A stretch of 11,307 nt of DNA from Candidatus Methanoperedens sp. (GTDB taxonomy: Archaea > Halobacteriota > Methanosarcinia > Methanosarcinales > Methanoperedenaceae). The stretch covers positions 1 to 11,307 of the forward strand of contig JAJRAP010000186.1 in the NCBI GenBank assembly GCA_028679855.1, read 5' to 3'. The number at the start of each line of letters is the position of its first letter. Position 1 is the first letter of the stretch. The notes below the pieces were generated by a model that was not told the origin of the DNA, made no database searches, and saw nothing but the letters and a program-made list of their open reading frames with translations. This document shows, piece after piece, positions 7,223 through 11,307 of the stretch. A program made the position numbers and the translations under genes.

Positions 7223-7252
7223 TCGATTACCTGATATGAAATTATTTTGAGG

Positions 7253-7262
7253 GTATATAGAG
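7253..7262 (-). promoter_or_regulatory. Predicted TATA box of the nucleotidyltransferase gene
   Basis: The minus strand reads CTCTATATAC, centred about 35 bp upstream of the ATG at 7222. That predicts a leader of about 8 nt, too short for a full Shine-Dalgarno. It lies back to back with the promoter of the DUF167 gene. Confidence 0.55.
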
Positions 7263-7274
7263 ATAACGATAGAA

Positions 7275-7283
7275 TTAATATTA
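7275..7283 (+). promoter_or_regulatory. Predicted TATA box of the DUF167 gene
   Basis: TTAATATTA is centred 26 bp before the ATG at 7305, the spacing expected for leaderless transcription. No ribosome site precedes the ATG. It would also drive the overlapping Toprim gene downstream. Confidence 0.5.
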
Positions 7284-7304
7284 ATCCCACCTAATTAAAC
7301 TGTT

Positions 7305-7619
7305 ATGAAAGAAGCAGTCAGGCAGACCAGTGAAGGTGTCGTGCTTGACCTTGAAATTTCACCAGGTGCGAAGGAAAACGCAGTGCATGGGTATAATCCC
7401 TGGCGCAAACGCATCGAAGTGCGGCTGTCTGAAAGAGCCCAGAAGGGAAAAGCCAATGAACAGCTCATATCGTTCTTATCCGACCTTTTCCATGTTAATT
7501 CCAGGGATGTCAGGATCATCACAGGTCTTACTAACAGTAAGAAATCGCTATTGATAGTAGGCGCGAAGATGCCGGAGATTCTAAAATTATTGAAGGAAAA
7601 TGAACATAAGAACTCTTGA
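7305..7619 (+). CDS. DUF167/UPF0235 (YggU) family protein
   Basis: This is a small conserved protein of unknown biochemical role, found across bacteria, archaea and eukaryotes. The 104-aa protein matches the family layout: LDLEISPGAKENAVHG near the N-terminus (about 14-29), then RIEVRLSERAQKGKANEQLISFLSDLF (about 36-62), and VRIITGLTNSKKSLLI (69-84). It is full length with no membrane segment, so probably cytoplasmic. The start follows a TATA box at leaderless spacing. Its last 20 bases overlap the start of the Toprim gene in another frame, so the two are co-transcribed and may be functionally linked, although no link is established. Confidence 0.9.
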   Translation: MKEAVRQTSEGVVLDLEISPGAKENAVHGYNPWRKRIEVRLSERAQKGKANEQLISFLSDLFHVNSRDVRIITGLTNSKKSLLIVGAKMPEILKLLKENEHKNS

Positions 7620-8031
7620 GGATATTGAGAGGCTTGAAAAGCTTGAAGAGCTTATTCTTGAACTAAAGAATCTATCAGATGCGGGGGCGATAATCGTTGT
7701 TGAAGGTCGCAAGGACGTGGAATCGCTGCGATCGCTTGGCATTAATGGAGAGGTAAAATTATCTTCCCAGCAGCCTCTGCTTGATTTCACAGAGAAGTTG
7801 TCAAGAAGCGGGAAAGATATCGTTCTTTTGACGGACTGGGACAGGAAAGGCGGTATGGTCGCCCGCAAGATAACAGACTATCTCCATGCTTATAGCATCA
7901 TTCCAAATATGGACATCCGCGCAAGGATCGGCTTTCTTGTGAAAAAGAGGATCAAGGATATTGAAAGTCTCAGCAAGTATATGGGGAAACTCAGAACCAC
8001 AACGTTTTTAAAGGTATTCTTACTATTATAG
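7600..8031 (+). CDS. Small Toprim-domain protein (UPF0292/COG1658-like, small primase-like)
   Basis: A stand-alone Toprim protein; this fold is shared by primases, topoisomerases, OLD nucleases and RNase M5. The 143-aa protein has a short N-terminal helix (4-25) rich in Leu and Glu. The Toprim glutamate is E35 in IIVVEGRKDVESL (31-43) and the DxD pair is D79/D81 in VLLTDWDRKGG (75-85). IRARIGFLVKKRIKDIESL (106-124) follows, as in archaeal COG1658 proteins. All three metal-binding acids are present, so catalysis on nucleic acid is plausible, but the substrate is unknown. An RBS-like GAAGGAAA precedes the ATG at 7600 within the upstream gene. The hydrophobic last residues FLKVFLLL are family-variable. 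Confidence 0.88.
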   Translation: MNIRTLEDIERLEKLEELILELKNLSDAGAIIVVEGRKDVESLRSLGINGEVKLSSQQPLLDFTEKLSRSGKDIVLLTDWDRKGGMVARKITDYLHAYSIIPNMDIRARIGFLVKKRIKDIESLSKYMGKLRTTTFLKVFLLL

Positions 8032-8054
8032 TGTTATATGCATAGATGAAGATA

Positions 8055-8066
8055 AAATGATCATTT
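8055..8066. repeat. 12-bp perfect palindrome
   Basis: AAATGATCATTT is fully self-complementary and lies 24 bp after the Toprim gene stop. It could be a dimeric protein-binding site. Given its AT-rich composition, chance cannot be excluded. Confidence 0.5.
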
Positions 8067-8120
8067 ATGCAGACAATCATCCATAGAAAAGTAGTTAGAT
8101 AATTTCACAATCACTCTGGA

Positions 8121-8140
8121 TTTACGGCTTGAACCGTGAA
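8121..8140. repeat. Hairpin-forming inverted repeat
   Basis: TTTACGG (8121-8127) and CCGTGAA (8134-8140) pair over 7 bp, with one T-G wobble in RNA, around a 6-nt loop CTTGAA. It stands alone in the gap and could be a terminator-like or regulatory RNA stem. No T-run follows. Confidence 0.5.
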
Positions 8141-8193
8141 TCGATATGCAAATGTTAATAATTTCCTGTCTGGGATCAAAAGAATGAAGGCAA

Positions 8194-8218
8194 ATACTAA
8201 TGCATTACTTATTAGTAT
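8194..8218. repeat. 8-bp perfect inverted repeat with 9-bp spacer, operator-like
   Basis: ATACTAAT (8194-8201) and ATTAGTAT (8211-8218) are exact reverse complements. The total length of 25 bp and the 17-bp centre-to-centre spacing are compatible with a dimeric repressor site. The right arm merges into the AT-rich segment that could be the dnaG TATA box, so binding there could block the promoter. Confidence 0.55.
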
Positions 8219-8281
8219 AGATAAAAAACGTCCGACTTAGCTTTACCCAATAACGGAACTATTTTCTAACTGCTAATCTGA

Positions 8282-8288
8282 GGGAGGG
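8282..8288 (+). promoter_or_regulatory. Ribosome binding site of dnaG
   Basis: GGGAGGG lies 8 nt before the ATG at 8297. Unlike several leaderless neighbours, dnaG therefore has a real 5' leader. Confidence 0.8.
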
Positions 8289-8296
8289 TACTATAT

Positions 8297-9604
8297 ATGC
8301 AAAATTCAGATACAACAAAATATATTATTCATGCTAAAATAAAAGCAGACGGAGTTATTGAGCGCCCTGATGTTATCGGAGCGATATTCGGACAGACAGA
8401 AGGCTTGATAGGGGCTGACCTTGACCTTCGTGAGCTGCAAAAAAGCGGCAGGATCGGAAGGCTTGAGGTAAACATTAAATCGAATATGGGAAAATCAATG
8501 GGAACCATAGATATTCCTTCAAGCCTGGACAAGGTCGAGACCGCAGTTCTTGCGGCAAGCCTTGAGACCATAGACAGGATAGGTCCTTGCATAGCGAACA
8601 TTGGCATTTCAAAAATAGAAGATGTCAGGTCATCAAAAAGAAAGAAAGTGATAGAACGCGCAAAGCAGATCATGTCTGAGATGTTCGATGAGATGCTGCC
8701 TGAGAGCCAGGAGATCACGGACGAAGTGAGACAATCCTTGAGGATCGAAGAGATCATGAACTATGGGAAGGAGAATATCCCCATGGGTCCTAATGTAGTT
8801 GATTCAGATGCCATAATCGTAGTGGAGGGCAGGGCTGATGTGCTCAATCTCCTGAGGTACGGCATTAAGAACGCCATCGCCGTGGGAGGCACCAACGTGC
8901 CCCAGCCTGTGACCGACCTGTGCAAGAAAAAGACGGTAACGGCTTTCACAGATGGTGACAGGGGCGGAGAACTGATAATCAAAGAGCTTCTCCAGGTAGC
9001 GGACGTAGATTTTATTGCACGTGCACCGGATGGAAAGGGCGTTGAAGAACTCGTGCAGAAGGAAATCCTGAAATCACTCAGGCAGAAGATACCTGTGGAA
9101 CAGGCGTTCGATTACTACCAGGTGAGCAAGAAGAGAAGATTTGCCATAATGGACGCAACACGGAAAAAGATGGGAGGAAAGAGTGAACCCGCAGTTTCCC
9201 GTGAAGTTGATATAGAACAGGTAAATGAAGAGCCGGAAAAATTGCCTGAGCAGAACGCTGAACCTGAAAAGAAAAAACCCATCAGAGAGGTCGTGGAAGA
9301 GGCACCTAAAGAGGTAAAGCACAATGTTTTCCAGGAACATATATCCCAGTTGAGCGGCAGCCTCAGCGCGCGCATGCTCGATGAAAGCAATAATATCATC
9401 CACGAAGTGCCTGTGCGCGACCTTGCGACTGTCTTAAAGGACATAAATGGCAATATTACAACCGTTGTGTTCGATGGCGTGATAACACAGAGAATAGTGG
9501 ATATCGCATCCGAAAAAGGGATAGTTAATCTGATCGGCGCCAAGGTAGGGAACCTTGTAAAGACCCCGACATCCGTACATATTGAAGCTTCAACTGCACT
9601 GTAA
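8297..9604 (+). CDS. dnaG: Archaeal DnaG-like Toprim protein (exosome-associated)
   Basis: Archaeal DnaG carries a bacterial-primase-like Toprim domain and is known as a stable partner of the RNA-degrading exosome that recruits poly(A)-rich RNA; primase activity has also been reported. The 435-aa protein has the archaeal N-terminal domain ([21 protein letters not shown], 8-28, split by no gap), then the Toprim core with E177 in [14 protein letters not shown] and D219/D221 in [10 protein letters not shown] charged Glu/Lys/Pro-rich linker spans about 296-341. A conserved C-terminal domain (about 342-435) follows, the part linked to exosome binding. All key acids are present and the length is normal. 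Its stop lies 3 nt before the CobT-like start, so the two form an operon. Confidence 0.95.
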   Translation: MQNSDTTKYIIHAKIKADGVIERPDVIGAIFGQTEGLIGADLDLRELQKSGRIGRLEVNIKSNMGKSMGTIDIPSSLDKVETAVLAASLETIDRIGPCIANIGISKIEDVRSSKRKKVIERAKQIMSEMFDEMLPESQEITDEVRQSLRIEEIMNYGKENIPMGPNVVDSDAIIVVEGRADVLNLLRYGIKNAIAVGGTNVPQPVTDLCKKKTVTAFTDGDRGGELIIKELLQVADVDFIARAPDGKGVEELVQKEILKSLRQKIPVEQAFDYYQVSKKRRFAIMDATRKKMGGKSEPAVSREVDIEQVNEEPEKLPEQNAEPEKKKPIREVVEEAPKEVKHNVFQEHISQLSGSLSARMLDESNNIIHEVPVRDLATVLKDINGNITTVVFDGVITQRIVDIASEKGIVNLIGAKVGNLVKTPTSVHIEASTAL

Positions 9605-9607
9605 GGT

Positions 9608-10636
9608 ATGTGGGTAGAGCCGTATCCAGATTTCAGTCCCGAAAAACCCCTGTTCGTATGCATCCTTGCGAACACCGGGACAGCAAGGATACCGGGGATT
9701 TCTGCTGCAGGAAAGTCCCCGGAATTGACTGATTATACACCTGCTGCTGATGCGGAGCTCGTTGAGACCGGCACTGTTTTCAGTATTTCAGAACCAGCGA
9801 TGTGTCCTTCAGGTGCCCCCACGCCAGCCGTGCTTACAAGGGCTTCAATGCTTCTTACAGGGATTCCGTGTCTTTTTATCAATGCAGGCCTAAATATCAT
9901 GCCGAAGATACCATTTATCGACCTGAATGCGCAACCAGGCGGGGATATCAGGAAAGGTCGCGCAGTGGTTGATGCTACTGATATTTACAGGAAGTCAGCA
10001 GACCTTGGAAGAAAATTTTCTAAACTCTCTGACCTTGTGATGATCGGAGAAAGCGTTCCCGGCGGCACAACAACAGCAATGGGAGTATTGAGAGCCCTGG
10101 GTCATAACGGTCGTGTATCTTCGAGTTTTCCCGACAATCCGACGGGCATCAAGGAACGCGTTGTGAACGAGGGGATGAAGGCATCAGGTATCTCTTTTGG
10201 AAGCTTGAAAAACCAGCCTCTGCGCGCTGTGGAATGCATGGGCGACCCCATGATGGCAGCAGCAGCAGGACTTGTGGACGGGCTAAATGTCAGAACGATC
10301 CTTGCAGGAGGGACCCAGATGGTATCGGTACTGTCAATAATCAAAGCTCTCGGGTTGAAAAAGGATGTCTCGATAGCTACGACCTGTTATGTTGCAAATG
10401 ACAGAACTGCGAATTTCAGGGAAATGACCGAATTACTTGGGATTACGGCATTTGCGGCTGACCCGGGTTTTGGAAGTTCAAGGCTGCAAGGTCTTCGCAT
10501 GTACGAGAAGGGAGAAGTTAAGGAGGGAGTAGGCGCTGGCGGCGCAATGTTAGCCGCTGCAATGCTTGGTTTTTCGCAGAAAGAATTCAAGGAGAAAACC
10601 GAAGAAGTGTACCGGAGTGTATTTTCTATTTCATAA
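9608..10636 (+). CDS. CobT-like nicotinate-nucleotide-dimethylbenzimidazole phosphoribosyltransferase family protein (UPF0284)
   Basis: Relatives of CobT activate the lower-ligand base of cobamides by transferring ribose phosphate from nicotinate mononucleotide. Archaeal members of this branch (UPF0284) are assigned by homology. The 342-aa protein shows ISAAGKSPELTDYTPAADAE (31-50), a glycine/threonine-rich loop ESVPGGTTTA (148-157) and a C-terminal KEGVGAGGA (305-313). E306 in the last motif is where CobT has its catalytic glutamate; that alignment is my inference. Cobamides are essential for methyl transfer in methanogens and methanotrophic relatives. The ATG at 9608 follows the dnaG stop directly with little room for its own ribosome site, so translational coupling is likely. 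The last 11 bases overlap the convergent regulator gene. Confidence 0.87.
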   Translation: MWVEPYPDFSPEKPLFVCILANTGTARIPGISAAGKSPELTDYTPAADAELVETGTVFSISEPAMCPSGAPTPAVLTRASMLLTGIPCLFINAGLNIMPKIPFIDLNAQPGGDIRKGRAVVDATDIYRKSADLGRKFSKLSDLVMIGESVPGGTTTAMGVLRALGHNGRVSSSFPDNPTGIKERVVNEGMKASGISFGSLKNQPLRAVECMGDPMMAAAAGLVDGLNVRTILAGGTQMVSVLSIIKALGLKKDVSIATTCYVANDRTANFREMTELLGITAFAADPGFGSSRLQGLRMYEKGEVKEGVGAGGAMLAAAMLGFSQKEFKEKTEEVYRSVFSIS

Positions 10637-10997
10637 TGTCTTTGTCGATGTCAGTGACCAGCTTCTTCATTTTATTATACCACTGGTCTATATTGCCCTG
10701 CACCATTTCTTTCATCCTGACAGGGTCAAGAGCGAGATACTCATAGAAGTAGCCGCCTGAACTGATAGTCCTGGTCTCACGACGGACAAGACCGCACCCC
10801 ATCAAATTCTGCAGCGATCGGTATGCTGTGCTTCTTTCCCTGTTGAGTATCACCCCCAGACTTTCTGCGGTCATGGGTCCTTTTGCGACAAGTGTTTTGT
10901 AAGTATCGATGTCTATTTCCTTGATCCCCAGGATGCATTTTGCGATGTCCTCGCATTTGAAGTCTCCTCGGATCATTTCGGGGATTGATCTTGGCAT
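10626..10997 (-). CDS. TrmB-like winged helix-turn-helix transcriptional regulator
   Basis: This is a small DNA-binding protein, probably a dimeric repressor or activator. The 123-aa product has a winged HTH: IDIDTYKTLVAKGPMTAESLGVILNR, then a recognition helix region RERSTAYRSLQNLMGCGLVRRE (about 53-74), then a wing with aromatic residues GGYFYEYLAL. A C-terminal helix (about 93-120) probably mediates dimerisation. There is no sugar-binding domain as in full TrmB and no ligand pocket that I can identify. I prefer the ATG at 10997 because a TATA-like GGTATAGATAGG lies about 38 bp upstream. An in-frame ATG at 11051 would add 18 residues (MLKGIDRFW and onward) and cannot be excluded. The gene is divergent from the DUF350 gene, which makes autoregulation and control of that neighbour plausible. 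Confidence 0.85.
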   Translation of the reverse strand: MPRSIPEMIRGDFKCEDIAKCILGIKEIDIDTYKTLVAKGPMTAESLGVILNRERSTAYRSLQNLMGCGLVRRETRTISSGGYFYEYLALDPVRMKEMVQGNIDQWYNKMKKLVTDIDKDIMK

Positions 10998-11091
10998 ATT
11001 AATCACGTGTTTTGCATAATTTGTCCAAAACCTATCTATACCTTTGAGCATAAATAACTTATGAATGACAATTCTTGAGTGAAGGAATCAC

Positions 11092-11105
11092 AATAATTTT
11101 ATATT
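11092..11105 (+). promoter_or_regulatory. Predicted TATA box of the DUF350 gene
   Basis: AATAATTTTATATT predicts transcription start near 11126, giving a leader of about 30 nt that contains the palindrome and the ribosome site. Confidence 0.55.
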
Positions 11106-11129
11106 ACCCTGCTACCAATAATACCATCT

Positions 11130-11142
11130 ACGCTTTAAGCGT
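11130..11142. promoter_or_regulatory. 13-bp palindrome in the DUF350 gene leader, operator candidate
   Basis: ACGCTTTAAGCGT is a perfect 6-bp inverted repeat around one central base. It lies just after the predicted transcription start and 3 bp before the GGAGG. A repressor bound here would block the polymerase. In RNA the single-base loop would need the inner pairs to open. The divergent winged-HTH gene is an obvious candidate binder, by position only. Confidence 0.55.
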
Positions 11143-11144
11143 CA

Positions 11145-11149
11145 GGAGG
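11145..11149 (+). promoter_or_regulatory. Ribosome binding site of the DUF350 gene
   Basis: GGAGG lies 7 nt before the ATG at 11157. It fixes this start and marks the short membrane protein frame as a real gene. Confidence 0.85.
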
Positions 11150-11156
11150 AAAAAGT

Positions 11157-11307
11157 ATGTCTTTGGAAACAGCAGGAATTGGGATTATTCAATTAGTCAT
11201 TGCCATCATACTTGCAGTTGTGGCACTGTATATTGGTTTCTCAGTACTGGGAAAGATAACAAAAGGAATAGATGAAGAAAAGGAAATAGCTAAAGGTAAC
11301 GCAGCTG
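11157..11307 (+). CDS. DUF350 family membrane protein, N-terminal part only
   Basis: Fifty codons are present before the window ends. After a short start MSLETAG the product has one hydrophobic segment (about residues 8-30, IGIIQLVIAIILAVVALYIG). The charged GKITKGIDEEKEIAKGNAA follows, which is the characteristic DUF350 loop after the first membrane helix. Family members are small integral membrane proteins of unknown function, often with several helices, so more helices should follow outside the window. A strong GGAGG and a TATA box support the start. It is divergent from the winged-HTH regulator. Confidence 0.85.
   Translation, partial: MSLETAGIGIIQLVIAIILAVVALYIGFSVLGKITKGIDEEKEIAKGNAA

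Larger units (their letters stand above)
8032..8296 (+). other. 265-bp palindrome-rich intergenic region upstream of dnaG
   Basis: No gene is seen on either strand; the longest open stretch is an 18-codon ATG frame at 8184-8240 without a ribosome site. The region holds three separate inverted repeats (8055-8066, 8121-8140, 8194-8218), an AT-rich TATA-like stretch around 8211-8227, and the dnaG ribosome site. I could not identify a known ncRNA or riboswitch here. Confidence 0.6.

Noticed and set aside
6564..7234. Two long plus-strand frames inside the NDP-sugar pyrophosphorylase gene.
   Set aside because: The minus-strand gene has clear catalytic and hexapeptide motifs throughout, so these are shadows.
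8184..8240. An 18-codon ATG frame in the gap before dnaG, considered as a leader peptide.
   Set aside because: It has no ribosome site, spans the operator-like inverted repeat and TATA-like region, and its sequence shows no regulatory codon run.
8032..8296. A C/D-box small RNA in the dnaG upstream gap.
   Set aside because: ATGATCA resembles box C, but no properly spaced box D with C'/D' pair was found.
9115..9675. A 186-codon minus-strand frame over the 3' half of dnaG.
   Set aside because: Its sequence has no recognisable domain and it is antisense to a conserved DnaG C-terminal domain.
1..11307. A CRISPR array, insertion sequence, integrase, toxin-antitoxin or phage gene.
   Set aside because: No regularly spaced repeats, transposase motifs or terminal inverted repeats were seen. 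All gene-length frames are assigned to conserved cellular families.

Overview
This window looks like chromosomal DNA from a euryarchaeon of the Methanosarcinales type. The evidence is archaeal information-processing genes, TATA-box promoters roughly 27 bp from apparently leaderless start codons, GGAGG-type ribosome sites on other genes, and an RNA polymerase subunit D carrying a full two-cluster ferredoxin domain, as known from Methanosarcina. A relative of Methanoperedens/ANME-2d would fit, but the sequence alone does not prove the genus. Almost everything here is conserved core machinery. I see no mobile element, CRISPR array, prophage or defence island.

Region 1 (1-2715, minus strand): the translation/transcription cluster rps13-rps4-rps11-rpoD, with genes overlapping or nearly touching, followed by tRNA-Leu(GAG). 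S13 has an unusual Lys/Glu-rich N-terminal extension of about 71 residues. Its leader carries a direct repeat and a small hairpin.

Region 2 (2739-4368, plus strand): a two-gene iron-sulfur cluster unit, cysteine desulfurase followed by an IscU/NifU-type scaffold whose start overlaps the desulfurase stop. The scaffold's last 20 or so codons run through a 10-bp-period repeat resembling a dispersed genomic repeat. The nearby [4Fe-4S]-bearing RpoD is a plausible client, as is the rest of the Fe-S proteome.

Region 3 (4405-7222): an ABC-2-type ATPase without an adjacent permease, ribose-5-phosphate isomerase A, and a convergent NDP-sugar pyrophosphorylase with a left-handed beta-helix tail. The last two overlap at their stop codons.

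Region 4 (7264-10636, plus strand): a DUF167/YggU-family protein overlapping a small Toprim protein, a 265-bp palindrome-rich gap, archaeal DnaG (Toprim, exosome-associated), and a CobT-like protein that starts 4 nt after the dnaG stop.

Region 5 (10626-11307): a TrmB-like winged-helix regulator on the minus strand, convergent with and overlapping the CobT-like gene. It is divergent from a DUF350 membrane protein gene cut off by the window end. That gene has a clear TATA box, a 13-bp palindrome and a strong ribosome site.

The points most worth checking are the S13 extension, the repeat-derived tail of the Fe-S scaffold, the palindrome-rich dnaG leader, and the operator-like palindrome in front of the DUF350 gene. 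I did not find convincing evidence for a wholly new multi-gene system.
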